A DNA stretch of 64,000 nucleotides from Klebsiella pneumoniae (GTDB lineage Bacteria; Pseudomonadota; Gammaproteobacteria; Pseudomonadales; UBA5518), in the NCBI GenBank assembly GCA_945862145.1, contig CAMAXE010000011.1, positions 54,787 to 118,786 on the forward strand, in the 5' to 3' direction. A program made the position numbers and the translations under genes. How positions within the stretch are numbered: position 1 is the first letter of the stretch; each line of letters begins with the position of its first letter. The notes below the pieces were generated by a model, which was not told the origin of the DNA, did no database searches, and worked only from the letters and a program-made list of their open reading frames with translations. Positions 37,636 through 47,181 of the stretch are shown one piece after another.

Positions 37636-38790
37636 TCACTGCCGCGCAACATCAGCCTGTCCGTAGACCAGCTCGCCATCGAACCAGGTCTGCAGGACCT
37701 CGGTTGCAGCAATGGCCTCGGGGGTGGACTCGAGCGGGTTGCGGTCGATCACCGCCATATCCGCGCGCATCCCCGGTGCGAGCATGCCGGCTTCGTGCTG
37801 GAGTCCGAACGCCCTCGCGGCGCCCGTGGTGAATGCGCCAAGCGCTTTGCGGGCTGACTGCCCGGGCTCGCTCGCGCTGCCCTGCACCATCGCTGCGATC
37901 GCCTCCCATGGATCCGACAGCGCAACAGGCGCGGGCGAGGCCGGAGCAGGAGGCGGGTCCGACTGTGGCAGGCCAGCCGGATCCGATACGAGTATGCCGG
38001 GCGAGATGGCGGGCGGCTGCGGCACCGCAGGCGTGGGATCGAACCGCAGGCGAAGCATGACCACAGGCGCACTCGTGCCCGCTGTGCCACCTCCGCCTGC
38101 CAGCATGTCGCGCATCACCTGCTGCAACTGCAGGCGTTCCGCGGCTCCGCAAGGCGGAATGTGCCCCATCTGCACCAGCATCCGCAGCCGCCCCTCGCGG
38201 GCGAGTTGCAGCAACCCGGGAAGAGCTGAAACCGGTGCGGTGCGGAAGCGCATCGCGGTCAGGCCACGCCGCTGCATCCGCCCGACCGTGTCACTCACCG
38301 CGTTCGCCACGCCTACGTCCGCGCCAGCCGGAACCGCAGCGGCGGCAGCGGCCACCGGGGCCGCCGGGCTCTGGCCAGCCGATGGTGTGGCGGCATCCTC
38401 CGGGAATACCGCATCAATGCAGGGTGGCAGCGGGGCGCCAGCGTCGGGATCGCGGGCATCCAGCAGGCCGGGCAACACGACACGCCCTTCCAGATCGATC
38501 AGACGAGTCGCCGTATTGGTAAGCGGTTCGATGTCAGCCGAGTCGCCAAGCGCCACGATGCGCCCGTCGCGCACCGCAATGGCGACGGCCTGCGGCATGC
38601 GCGCGTCCATGGTGAGGATGCGCCCGTTGAAAAGCACGAGATCTGCTATGGCATGCCGGGCCGCCGCGCGGTCAGCCGGCGACGGCGAGCCGTCGGGGGA
38701 ACACCCTGTCGCCAGGGCAAGGCACGCAGGAAACAGCCATCGCCTGACGAGCGGTACGAGACATGGCAAGTCGGCGGGACGGGGAGACAT
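37636..38790 (-). CDS. Degenerate amidohydrolase-family lipoprotein without metal ligands
   Basis: The 384-residue protein has a lipoprotein signal ending LATGC. The N-terminal beta-sandwich half (ADLVLFNGRILTMDARMPQ ... RVVLPGLLDA) and the C-terminal segment (GAARAFGLQHEAGMLAPGMRADMAVIDRNP) are those of YtcJ/amidohydrolase-3 proteins. The normal HxH after VLPGLxD is replaced by ARDPDAG, and most of the TIM barrel is missing or replaced by Ala/Pro-rich sequence. It is about 200 residues shorter than the family, so it is probably not a metal-dependent hydrolase. It may be a decaying gene or a repurposed binding protein. The ATG 38790 fits the signal peptide. Confidence 0.7.
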   Translation of the reverse strand: MSPRPADLPCLVPLVRRWLFPACLALATGCSPDGSPSPADRAAARHAIADLVLFNGRILTMDARMPQAVAIAVRDGRIVALGDSADIEPLTNTATRLIDLEGRVVLPGLLDARDPDAGAPLPPCIDAVFPEDAATPSAGQSPAAPVAAAAAAVPAGADVGVANAVSDTVGRMQRRGLTAMRFRTAPVSALPGLLQLAREGRLRMLVQMGHIPPCGAAERLQLQQVMRDMLAGGGGTAGTSAPVVMLRLRFDPTPAVPQPPAISPGILVSDPAGLPQSDPPPAPASPAPVALSDPWEAIAAMVQGSASEPGQSARKALGAFTTGAARAFGLQHEAGMLAPGMRADMAVIDRNPLESTPEAIAATEVLQTWFDGELVYGQADVARQ

Positions 38791-38861
38791 GGGCGGCACA
38801 GTCGCTGGAACCGCTGGCATGATTACCCAAAGCCACCGGCCATGCACGCGCCCTGCAGAAC

Positions 38862-38888
38862 AAAAAAAAACCCCGGCTGGAGCCGGGG
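38862..38888 (-). terminator. Intrinsic terminator of the first TonB receptor gene
   Basis: On the minus strand an 8-bp stem (CCCCGGCT/AGCCGGGG) is followed by nine T residues, 34 bases past the TonB receptor stop. Confidence 0.9.
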
Positions 38889-38922
38889 TGTGTGAACGCC
38901 TGTGGTTGCGGCCGGGGCGCGC

Positions 38923-41367
38923 TCAGAAGTTGTAGTCGAGTGTTACGCCATAGGTGCGCGGCATGGCATTCACGCGCCCGAAGGGACCGTTCGCCGCGTA
39001 GGCCGCCAGGAAGTAGTCCTCGTCGGCAATGTTGTTGCTCCACACCGTGGTGCGCCATTTTCCGTCGTCGCTGGCCACGTGCACCCGGGCGTTCATCACC
39101 GTGTAGTCCTCAACAGCCTGCTCCGCGAGCCGGGCAGTGGTGCTGTCCTTGTAGCTGAAGTCCCAGGCGACGCCCATCATCAGACCGTCGGTGAGGTGCC
39201 ACTCGTAGGAGATGGTGCCGTTGTACTGCCACTCGGGCGACATCGCGAGTTCGATGCCCGATGCATCGACATACTTGAGGCCGCTGCCATCCGGCGCCCA
39301 GGTGCTGGTGGGATCAACCGCCTCCCATTCCTTGACCTCGGTATCGAGCCAGGCGGCACCCAGATCGATACTGAGCCCCTCGGCCGGCAACCAGCGCAGC
39401 TCGACTTCAGCGCCCTTCACCTCGGACTTCGGCACGTTGGTGAGACCGCCGATGTTGCCCACGAAGGTGACGGAGATGTCCTGCTCCTGCTTGTCCTGGT
39501 AGTCGTAGAAGAACGTCGCCGCATTCAGCTGCATGGACCCCTCGAGCAGCGTGGCCTTCACGCCCAGTTCGTAGGAGGTGAGCTCCTCTTCCGTGTAAGG
39601 AATGAGCTGCGTCTGCGCGTTGCTGTTGGCGCCGTTGAAGCCGCCCGATTTGAAACCCGTGCTGACGGTGAAATAGGCGAGGACGTCGTCCGTGAAGGAG
39701 TAGTCCATGCCGAGCTTCCACATCCACTTCTCGGTTTTGATGGTGTCGACATAGGGATGGAAGGCGTCGTTGGGATTGCCTCCGGTGCCCAACAGCGTGA
39801 AGAAGTTGTTGGGCGAACCGGGGACGTCATCCACAGTGCCGCAGTTTCCGGGCGCAAGCGAGGTTCCGAACGCAAAGTTCAGGAAGCCAGAGAGCGAGCC
39901 GTCGCCGGTGTCGTAGGTGCAGCCCTCCCAGTCGCGCTCCTCCTCCGTGTAGCGCAGGCCCGCCGTGAGACGCAGCTTGTCGGTGGCATCCCACTCGACA
40001 TGGCCGAAGGCCGCCTTCGAGGTGGTGTCCTGCGAGTAGAGCGTATCGAGCTCGAGGATCGGCGCGAACTGGAACGGCGGCACGCCCCACGCGACCGAGC
40101 CATTGCCGAACATCGAGTCGCTCATGTAGTAGTTGTACCACTCGTCGACGGTGTCGTCGGAATAGTACAGACCGGCAATCCAGAGCAGGCTGTCGGTCTT
40201 CCCGGAGAGCCGCAGTTCCTGCGAGAACACCTCGAGTTCAGAGGTGTTTATGTTGCCGGAATCGACGTAGGCGCCGCCGTCGGCGTCGAAGGACTCCTGA
40301 CGCTCGAACTTGTCGTAGGCGGTGATGGAGGTGAGCGTCATCCCGCCGACTTCCCAGTCGAGACGTGCGGAAGCGCCTTTCAGGTCGTTGTCACGCTGCG
40401 GGCGGATGTTCACGACCTCGTCGTAGCCGTTGCGCCGGGTGATGGTGGTGTTGGTCCAGTCGGCCGCCTCGTTGTCGTTGGTGCTGTACCAGGGTGGAGT
40501 CTCGCCGAGGTGCGCGCCCCCGGGCAGCCGGTACTGGTCGAGTGGTGTGTAGGGCAGGTTGAACTCGTTCAGCCCGATGTCCGTGCCGTTGTAGGCGGTG
40601 GCGGCTGCGTTTTCGCCTTCGTCCTTCACGTAGTGTGCGTTCAAGAGCAGGGTGGCTGATTCGCCGAGATCGAATTCCAGCATGCCACGTACGGCGCCCG
40701 CATCCTGCTCGCCGAGTTCGTCATTACGGGTCAGGCTCTTCTGCCACCCCTCGCTCGAATCCACTTTTTTGAAAGCAACCCGGCCCCGCGCGGAGTCAGT
40801 CAGCGGACCACTGGCAAAGGCTTCGATCTCGAGCGTCTCGTAGCGCCCGAAAGACGTCGAGAAACCTGCCTCGAACTCGTCAGTCGGCTTCTTGCTGATG
40901 AAGTTGATCGAGCCGGCCGTGGTGTTGCGGCCGTAGAGATCACCCTGCGGCCCCTTCAGTACCTCGACGCGTTCGACGTCGAATATCGCACCGCGGGTCA
41001 TCACGCTGTAAGGCAACGAGACCTCGTCGAAATACAGGCCCACCGTGGAGGAGGCGCCCACGTTGTAGTCCTGAAAACCCACGCCACGGATCGTGTAGAC
41101 CGGAACGCCGAGCGAGAACGATTCGTTCACCGTGAGGCCGGCGGTATGGAGCGCCACATCCTCGGCCGTTTTGACGCCCATTTCCTTCAGCCGGTCGCCG
41201 GTGAAGGCATTGATGGTGACGCCGACGTCGTTGATGCCCTGTTCGTGCTTCTGGGCAGTGACGACGACTTCTTCGATCTGCTGCGCAGCCGTGGCAGACA
41301 TCGCAGCACCGCAGAGCGCGATCGCCCCCGCCAGCGCACGCAACCGAACATCTTGGATCCTGCTCAT
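38923..41367 (-). CDS. TonB-dependent outer membrane receptor 1
   Basis: The 814-residue protein has a signal peptide (MSRIQDVRLRALAGAIALCG and following), a TonB box EEVVVTAQK, a plug domain (VYTIRGVGF, VERVEVLKGPQGDLYGRNTTAGSI) and a 22-strand-type barrel ending in the aromatic residue Phe (TLDYNF). It imports a bulky or scarce substrate across the outer membrane. It resembles receptors found beside catabolic genes in degrader gammaproteobacteria rather than known siderophore receptors; the ligand is unknown. ATG 41367 is preferred over 41373 because GGGGGG lies at the right spacing. A promoter with an operator-like repeat is upstream. Confidence 0.9.
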   Translation of the reverse strand: MSRIQDVRLRALAGAIALCGAAMSATAAQQIEEVVVTAQKHEQGINDVGVTINAFTGDRLKEMGVKTAEDVALHTAGLTVNESFSLGVPVYTIRGVGFQDYNVGASSTVGLYFDEVSLPYSVMTRGAIFDVERVEVLKGPQGDLYGRNTTAGSINFISKKPTDEFEAGFSTSFGRYETLEIEAFASGPLTDSARGRVAFKKVDSSEGWQKSLTRNDELGEQDAGAVRGMLEFDLGESATLLLNAHYVKDEGENAAATAYNGTDIGLNEFNLPYTPLDQYRLPGGAHLGETPPWYSTNDNEAADWTNTTITRRNGYDEVVNIRPQRDNDLKGASARLDWEVGGMTLTSITAYDKFERQESFDADGGAYVDSGNINTSELEVFSQELRLSGKTDSLLWIAGLYYSDDTVDEWYNYYMSDSMFGNGSVAWGVPPFQFAPILELDTLYSQDTTSKAAFGHVEWDATDKLRLTAGLRYTEEERDWEGCTYDTGDGSLSGFLNFAFGTSLAPGNCGTVDDVPGSPNNFFTLLGTGGNPNDAFHPYVDTIKTEKWMWKLGMDYSFTDDVLAYFTVSTGFKSGGFNGANSNAQTQLIPYTEEELTSYELGVKATLLEGSMQLNAATFFYDYQDKQEQDISVTFVGNIGGLTNVPKSEVKGAEVELRWLPAEGLSIDLGAAWLDTEVKEWEAVDPTSTWAPDGSGLKYVDASGIELAMSPEWQYNGTISYEWHLTDGLMMGVAWDFSYKDSTTARLAEQAVEDYTVMNARVHVASDDGKWRTTVWSNNIADEDYFLAAYAANGPFGRVNAMPRTYGVTLDYNF

Positions 41368-41439
41368 GTGCATCCCCCCGTCTTCGTTGATTGTGGACAG
41401 CACGACGTTGCAGACCCGGTCCGCTCCGCGTTGCCTTGA

Positions 41440-41469
41440 ACAATAGTCAGGGCGACAGCACTCTGTCGA
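41440..41469 (-). promoter_or_regulatory. Promoter and operator-like repeat of TonB receptor 1
   Basis: On the minus strand TCGACA (41469-41464) and TATTGT (41445-41440) are 18 bases apart. A perfect inverted repeat CGACAG-N4-CTGTCG (41453-41468) overlaps the -35 and spacer, which is a typical place for a repressor. Confidence 0.5.
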
Positions 41470-41509
41470 GGCTGTCAGGGAAGCCGCCCTTGACTCTGGA
41501 GGAAGTGCC

Positions 41510-43075
41510 TCAGAGCCCCGGCGGCAGGCGTGCGCCGAAGCCCGATTCCCGCGTGTATGCCGCTCCCATACGCAGCACCTCCAGATCACGGCGCAGGGGA
41601 CCGATCAGTTGCAGGCCCATCGGCAGGCCGCCCGCGGAAAACCCTGCAGGTACGGCAAGGATCGGGGAACCGCAGAGCGTTCCGCCGATCACCACCTCCA
41701 TCCAGCGGTGGTAGGTATCCATGGCACGACCGGCGATCTCGCGGGGCCAGTGCGTCGCGGCGTCAAAGGGGAATACCTGCGCCGTGGGCAGCACGAGGAA
41801 GTCGAATTTCTGGAAAAGCGCCGCAATAGCGGCATACCACCGCGCACGCGCCGCCATGGCCTCGCTCACCTGGGCCCCGGACAGCCCGAGGCCGCCCTCG
41901 ATCTCCCAGACGAGTTCTGGTTTCAACTGCGCGCGACGGGAAGGGTCTCGGTAGATCTCTCCGGCCCAGGCGGCGGTAGACCAGTGGCGCAGCGTGAGCC
42001 AGGTCTGCCACAGGCGGGCCATATCGAAATCAGGGCTCGCATCGGCAACCTCACAGCCGATAGCCTCGAAGTGCCGCAGCGCCTTGTGGCAAAGCGGCAG
42101 CACACCCGCTTCCATCGGCAGATAGCCGTCGTAATCCCCAAGCCAGCCGATGCGCAGCCCCTTTGTGTCCATGTCGAGCGGCGCGGCAAAGCGCTCCGGA
42201 TCCAGATCGAGGGAAAGCGGATCGCGCGGGTCATATCCCGCCATGGTCGAGAGCAGGCGCGCGGCCTCCGGCACGCTGCGCGCCATGGGGCCGGCCGTGC
42301 TCAGCGGATCCGTGTAATCAGGCCCGTCACCGGGGACCGTGCCAAGCGTCGGGCGAAAGCCGATGACATTGTTCCAGCCCGCGGGATTGCGCAGCGATCC
42401 CATCATGTCGCTGCCGTCGGCCACGGGCAGCATGCGCAGCGCAAGCGCCACGGCCGCACCACCACTCGAGCCACCGGAGGTACGTGTGGGATCCCAGGCG
42501 TTGCGCGTCACCCCGAACACCGGGTTGTAACTCTGTGAGCCATAGCCGAACTCGGGCACATTGGTCTTGCCGATGAACACGGCGCCGGCGGCGCGGATGC
42601 GGCCGATGAACACCGAGTCTTTCTGCGCCATGTTGTCGCGCAGCAGTGGCGAACCGCTGGTCGTGCGAATGCCGCGCACGTCCATCAACTCCTTGGCCGC
42701 ATAGGGCATACCGTGCATCCAGCCACGCCACTGCCCACGTGCGAGCTCCTCGTCGCAAAGCCGGGCCTCGGCCAGCAAATCGGCCTCGGGACGCAGCGAG
42801 ACGATCGCGTTGACGCGCGGGTTATGGTGCGCAATCTGGGCGAGGTAGGCCTGCATCACCTCGATGCAGGATATCTGGCGGGAGCGGATGGCGGCAGAGA
42901 GCGCGAGGGCATCGAGCCCCACGATGGGGCCGCCGGGCAAGGCCGCCGACGAGCGGGCTGCAGTGGCGAACCCGCCCAGGGCCGCGCCGGCGCCGAGCGC
43001 TCCGACACCGGCCAGAAAGCGGCGCCTGTCGGGCTGCAACAGATCGTCTGCCAGCCTCTGCGGTGTCGGTTGCAT
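41510..43075 (-). CDS. Tat-exported amidase (amidase signature family)
   Basis: The 521-residue protein starts with a Tat signal (DRRRFLAGVGALGAGAALGG). It has the Ser-cisSer-Lys triad Lys128 (PYAAKELMDV), cis-Ser204 (TSGGSSGG) and Ser227 in GSDMMGSLR, where the family usually has GSDTGGSIR, so two residues next to the nucleophile are changed. It hydrolyses amides to acid and ammonia or amine, presumably in the periplasm. It lies 20 bases downstream of the HDAC-like gene and is co-transcribed. The substrate is unknown. Confidence 0.88.
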   Translation of the reverse strand: MQPTPQRLADDLLQPDRRRFLAGVGALGAGAALGGFATAARSSAALPGGPIVGLDALALSAAIRSRQISCIEVMQAYLAQIAHHNPRVNAIVSLRPEADLLAEARLCDEELARGQWRGWMHGMPYAAKELMDVRGIRTTSGSPLLRDNMAQKDSVFIGRIRAAGAVFIGKTNVPEFGYGSQSYNPVFGVTRNAWDPTRTSGGSSGGAAVALALRMLPVADGSDMMGSLRNPAGWNNVIGFRPTLGTVPGDGPDYTDPLSTAGPMARSVPEAARLLSTMAGYDPRDPLSLDLDPERFAAPLDMDTKGLRIGWLGDYDGYLPMEAGVLPLCHKALRHFEAIGCEVADASPDFDMARLWQTWLTLRHWSTAAWAGEIYRDPSRRAQLKPELVWEIEGGLGLSGAQVSEAMAARARWYAAIAALFQKFDFLVLPTAQVFPFDAATHWPREIAGRAMDTYHRWMEVVIGGTLCGSPILAVPAGFSAGGLPMGLQLIGPLRRDLEVLRMGAAYTRESGFGARLPPGL

Positions 43076-43095
43076 GCACTGCTCCGTAGAAAAAA

Positions 43096-44223
43096 TCAGT
43101 GTTGTCCAATACCCTCGCCCAAACGCGCGAGATCCGGCATCGCGCGCTCGATCGCGGCGGACTGGTGGGCTTGCAGATCCTGCCCTCCGAGACCGGCCAT
43201 GATCGGCTCGAAGGGATCCTCGACGCCACTGCGGATACCGCGCAGCTCCTCAAGCACCGCGAGCCCGTAGAAAGGCGCCGTCGGGGCATGATAGCCGCCC
43301 TCGTGGGAGAGCAGCAGGCGCCCCCCACAGAGCTCGTCGGCCACCGTCACCATACGCTGCGTGAGCGCCCGGTAGCCCCCGCTGTGCATCTGCATACGGC
43401 CGAGCGGGTCATATGCGCCGGCATCGAAACCCGAAGGCAGGATGATCAGCTGCGGGCGGTATGCGCGCAGCGCGGGCAACACGATACGGTCCCAAGCGGC
43501 CTCGTAGGCTCCGGTCCCCGAGCCGGGAGGCAGCGGCACGTTGATGCAGAAACCCTCACCCACCCCTTCGCCGCGCTCGTGCACGTGTCCTGAATCCGGC
43601 GGGAAGCAGTTGTCCTGGTGCACCGAGATGGTGAGTGCCCGCGGATCGGACCAGAACGCGCTCTGGGTGCCGTTGCCGTGATGCACGTCCCAGTCGACGA
43701 AAGCGATGCGATCGAGGCCGTAGTGCTCCAGCGCGTGGAAGCCCGCGATGGCGGCATTGCCGAAGATGCAAAAACCCATGCCCATGTCCGCCACCGCATG
43801 GTGACCGGGCGGACGCACCAGCGCATAGGCGTTGCTTACTTGCCCCGCCATGATTGCCTCGAGCGCCGCAAGCACGCCGCCTGCAGACAGCATGGCGATG
43901 TCGTAGCTACCGTGCCCCATGGGCGTGAAGGGTCCGGCATCGCCACCGATCCCCGCGCTCAGACTACGCACCCGCTCGAGGTGCTCGCGGGTATGAAAGC
44001 GCAGGATTTCGGCCTCGGTGGCCAGACGCGGCTCGATAACCGTGAGTTGCTTCAGCAGGCCGGACACTTCCACCAGGTTGCGGAACCGCCGCTTGGTTTC
44101 CGGATTCTCGGCGTGCTCATACGGTTGCACGGGATTGCCGTAAGGCATGATGCCTGCGTAATTACCCGTGTTGTGCCACATGTAAAGCTCGTGGCAAACA
44201 AAACCGGTGCGGCGGGTAGACAT
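43096..44223 (-). CDS. Histone deacetylase-like amidohydrolase (class II HDAC family)
   Basis: The 375-residue protein matches the bacterial HDAH type in layout. RPPGHHA gives the catalytic pair His141-His142. FVDWDVHHGNGTQ gives zinc ligands Asp179 and His181, and GFDAG gives Asp267. The C-terminal EEGG-like GGYHAP region is also present. Known relatives remove acyl groups from acetyl-lysine-like or acetylpolyamine substrates. It has no signal peptide, so it is cytoplasmic. ATG 44223 begins the conserved part; an upstream in-frame ATG would run back across the divergent promoter region. It heads the HDAC-amidase unit. Confidence 0.9.
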   Translation of the reverse strand: MSTRRTGFVCHELYMWHNTGNYAGIMPYGNPVQPYEHAENPETKRRFRNLVEVSGLLKQLTVIEPRLATEAEILRFHTREHLERVRSLSAGIGGDAGPFTPMGHGSYDIAMLSAGGVLAALEAIMAGQVSNAYALVRPPGHHAVADMGMGFCIFGNAAIAGFHALEHYGLDRIAFVDWDVHHGNGTQSAFWSDPRALTISVHQDNCFPPDSGHVHERGEGVGEGFCINVPLPPGSGTGAYEAAWDRIVLPALRAYRPQLIILPSGFDAGAYDPLGRMQMHSGGYRALTQRMVTVADELCGGRLLLSHEGGYHAPTAPFYGLAVLEELRGIRSGVEDPFEPIMAGLGGQDLQAHQSAAIERAMPDLARLGEGIGQH

Positions 44224-44335
44224 GGCGAGGATCCTCTGGATGGCGGCCGAGCCGCGGCGTTGGGACGGGCACGCCCGATTACACCAGATCCGCCAACGCC
44301 AAGGTTGGCTCCCCGAGAAGACCCGATTGACTCTC

Positions 44336-44357
44336 AGGGAAGCGGCGAGAGTTCCCT
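44336..44357. promoter_or_regulatory. Inverted repeat in divergent promoter region (AGGGAA-N10-TTCCCT)
   Basis: A perfect 6-bp inverted repeat with a 10-base spacer lies 112 bases upstream of the HDAC-like gene and 90 bases upstream of the divergent amidohydrolase gene. It is a candidate operator for both. Confidence 0.4.
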
Positions 44358-44447
44358 CCCGATCAATAGACAGTTTCCCACGGAGACCGGCGAAGGCCGC
44401 GCCCGATGTGCTTAGCTGGGCGCCCTCCTCCGCGAGCACAACCGCCC

Positions 44448-46172
44448 ATGACCCCCTCCAGAACGTTTGCTGCCATCACGGCGCTCCTCTGCGCTGTCGC
44501 CACCGCCAGCGCTGAAGTGCCCGCAGGCACCGGACCGGCCGCGCTGCTGCTCACCGGCGGCAGGGTACACGCCAGCGGCCAGATCTCAGAGGCCGTAGCA
44601 GTCGATGCCGGGGGCGTGATCCTCGCCGTCGGCAGCGCAGCCGAACTCTCGGGCTTGCGCACGGCGCAAACGAGGGTGGTCGAACTCGGCGGCGCTAGCG
44701 TGCTGCCCGGCTTCCACGATGTTCATGTACACCCGGTCTTCGGCGGCATCCTCGAGAAGCAATGCAAGATCGCCCAAGGCGCCAGTCTGGCTTCAATCCA
44801 GGCGCGTCTCAAGGAATGCGTGGCCAAAGCAAAGCCGGGGGAATGGATCACGGGCGGCCAGTGGGATGCCTCGGCCATCGGTCGCATCCCTGACCGCGGC
44901 ATGCTCGATGCGGTGGCGCCGGAAAACCCGGTCTTGCTGGGGGATACCAGCGGCCATTCCTCCTGGGCGAACAGTAAGGCTCTGATAACAGCAGGCATCA
45001 CGCGCGACACCCCCGATCCCGCCGGCGGCATCGTCGAGCGCGACGCCAAGGGCGAACCCACGGGCATACAGCGCGAGACAGCGAACGACCTGATCGGCTC
45101 ACATGTGCCCGCACCCTCTGCCGCACAGACGCAGGCAGCGCTGGAGTGGGCGCTGCACGAGATGCTCTCCTACGGGATCACCTCGTTCACCGAGGCCTCG
45201 GTGGGGTTCTCCGCGGGTCTCACGCGCGAGGCCGGTGTGTGGCTTGCGGTGGCCGACCAGGGCAAGTTGAAGCAGCGTGCGCGACTTTGCCTCACCTGGG
45301 CGCCCGGCAATGCAGAAGCCGAAAGCGTGATCATGGGCCGCAACGCCTACGCCCGCGAGCGGCTCTCTCCGGACTGCGTCAAGGTGTTCCTGGACGGCGT
45401 CCCCACCGACGGTCACACCGCCGCCATGCTGGACAACTACGAAGGCACAGTGGCCGGCCGCAACGACGAGGCTGCCCGCAAAGGGATGCTCCTGATACCA
45501 CAGCCGGCGCTCGACGATGCCGTGACACGATTCGATCGCATGGGACTCACGGTGAAGTTCCATGCCGCGGGCGACGCCGCCGTGCGCGCCGGCTTGCACG
45601 CCATAGAGGCGGCCCGCAAGGCGAACGGATTCAGTACGCTCAGCCACAACGTCGGGCACTGCACCTTCGTCGCCAAGGAGGATCTCGCGATCGCCCGGCG
45701 CATCGGCGCTACCTTCGAGATCTCGCCCTATCTGTGGGATCCGAGCCCCATCAACGACGACATCACCCGGGCCGTGGGCCCGGAGCGCATCAGGCGCGTG
45801 TGGCCTGCGCGCGAGATGATCGACTCGGGCGCGCTCGTAGTGCCGGGGTCAGACTGGGCGGTGGTGCCCTCGGTGAATCCGTGGATCGCAGTGGAAACGC
45901 TGGTCACCCGCGAAAACCCGGGCGGAAGTGCGCGCTCCTTCGGCAAAGAGCAGGCGATTTCGGTGGCAGAGGCCATAGCGCTCTTCACCGTCAACGCCGC
46001 CCGCCACGAGGGCAGCGAGGACACGCTTGGCCGCATCGAGCCCGGGATGCTCGCGGACCTGGTGGTGGTGGACCAGGACCCCTACAGCGTCGCGGCCAAC
46101 AGGCTCGCGAGAACGCAGGTCCTCAAAACTATCATCAACGGCGAGATCGTCTACGAGCGCGACGCGCCCTGA
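44448..46172 (+). CDS. Secreted YtcJ-type amidohydrolase
   Basis: The 574-residue protein has a signal peptide (MTPSRTFAAITALLCAVATASA). It has the full amidohydrolase-3 layout: a beta-sandwich front, then LPGFHDVHVHP with metal ligands His93 and His95, a TIM barrel, NVGHCTF and GSDWAVV with the barrel His/Asp, and the returning C-terminal sandwich. It hydrolyses an amide or imide C-N bond in the periplasm. It is divergent from the HDAC-like gene across 224 bases and convergent, with no gap, with the metallo-beta-lactamase-fold gene. Confidence 0.87.
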   Translation: MTPSRTFAAITALLCAVATASAEVPAGTGPAALLLTGGRVHASGQISEAVAVDAGGVILAVGSAAELSGLRTAQTRVVELGGASVLPGFHDVHVHPVFGGILEKQCKIAQGASLASIQARLKECVAKAKPGEWITGGQWDASAIGRIPDRGMLDAVAPENPVLLGDTSGHSSWANSKALITAGITRDTPDPAGGIVERDAKGEPTGIQRETANDLIGSHVPAPSAAQTQAALEWALHEMLSYGITSFTEASVGFSAGLTREAGVWLAVADQGKLKQRARLCLTWAPGNAEAESVIMGRNAYARERLSPDCVKVFLDGVPTDGHTAAMLDNYEGTVAGRNDEAARKGMLLIPQPALDDAVTRFDRMGLTVKFHAAGDAAVRAGLHAIEAARKANGFSTLSHNVGHCTFVAKEDLAIARRIGATFEISPYLWDPSPINDDITRAVGPERIRRVWPAREMIDSGALVVPGSDWAVVPSVNPWIAVETLVTRENPGGSARSFGKEQAISVAEAIALFTVNAARHEGSEDTLGRIEPGMLADLVVVDQDPYSVAANRLARTQVLKTIINGEIVYERDAP

Positions 46173-47102
46173 TCACTCCTTGACGTGGTTCTCGAGGCTG
46201 TACTTCAGGAAGAAGTCGGCCTCGCCCCAGCCCGGATAGAGGGCGGTCATCTGCGCCATCGCTTCCCGGCGCGTCTTCGCCGCGAGCGTGACGCGGGTGT
46301 AATCGTCGATGTACCCGATCACGGTGTCGAACATCGACATATCTGTGACCGCGCCATGCCCGGGATAGACCGTCGGATTGCGCGCGGCGTAGTCGCGCTT
46401 GATGCGCCCGAGTTCCGCTTTCCAGTTGGCGATGTCCTGCCGGCTGATGTCATCTCCCAGCCAAAGATGCACGCGGTTGTAACCGAAATCCGACAAAAAC
46501 AAGGCATTCAGCTCCGGGCTGTAGACCGTGGTCATGTAATCCGCCTCGGCAGGCAGGTAATCGGTGCTGAGTTCCAGCGTGCCCCCGCCATCCAGCGAAA
46601 GCGTTTTCGAGGGCAGGACCTCGATCCAGTTCTCGTAATCGAAACCACCCGGATTCTGCGGTGTCTTGGGCTTCAGCGCTGGCTCAAGCGCAGGTTCGGC
46701 GCCGGTTTCGCCACCGGAGCCCATGTAAATGGCGTAGGCCTTGATGGCCCGCTTGATCTCTTCGGTGGCCACAACGATGCGTGCTTGCGGGAATGCCTGA
46801 TGCAACCGGGCCATGCCGGTGAAGTGATCCGTATGCCCGTGCGTGATCAGCACATGGCTGAGCGGAAGCCCCTTGGCCTTGATCAGCGCGATCAGCTTGT
46901 CCGCCTCGTAGCTCTTGCGCTGCACGTCCATCACGATCTGGCTCTTGCCGTTCGAGAAGACGAAGGAATTCACCGTGGCAAAGCCACCGCGGTACATGTC
47001 TACCCGCAGTTTCGCAGGGCTTTCCTGCGCCAGCGCGGGCAATCCCGCAAGCAGCAGCAACAGCATGCACCAAGACGATCTGCGGGGCTCCCGAAGACAC
47101 AT
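46173..47102 (-). CDS. Secreted metallo-beta-lactamase-fold hydrolase
   Basis: The 309-residue protein has a signal peptide (ending PALAQ) and the zinc motif HGHTDH (His88, His90, Asp92, His93), with a later His in YPGHGAV. MBL-fold enzymes of this class hydrolyse esters, lactones or thioesters. A Glu/Pro-rich insertion (GAEPALEPALKPKTP, about residues 133-147) is unusual. The ATG at 47102 is chosen because it gives the signal peptide; an in-frame ATG at 47132 would add ten residues. It is divergent from TonB receptor 2. Confidence 0.86.
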   Translation of the reverse strand: MCLREPRRSSWCMLLLLLAGLPALAQESPAKLRVDMYRGGFATVNSFVFSNGKSQIVMDVQRKSYEADKLIALIKAKGLPLSHVLITHGHTDHFTGMARLHQAFPQARIVVATEEIKRAIKAYAIYMGSGGETGAEPALEPALKPKTPQNPGGFDYENWIEVLPSKTLSLDGGGTLELSTDYLPAEADYMTTVYSPELNALFLSDFGYNRVHLWLGDDISRQDIANWKAELGRIKRDYAARNPTVYPGHGAVTDMSMFDTVIGYIDDYTRVTLAAKTRREAMAQMTALYPGWGEADFFLKYSLENHVKE

Positions 47103-47181
47103 GCGGATGATTTCCTTTGGTTGATAAGGCATCCGCCGGGAGTACCAGGCGGTGGCAACAGCTCCAGTGTCCCCCCCACTA

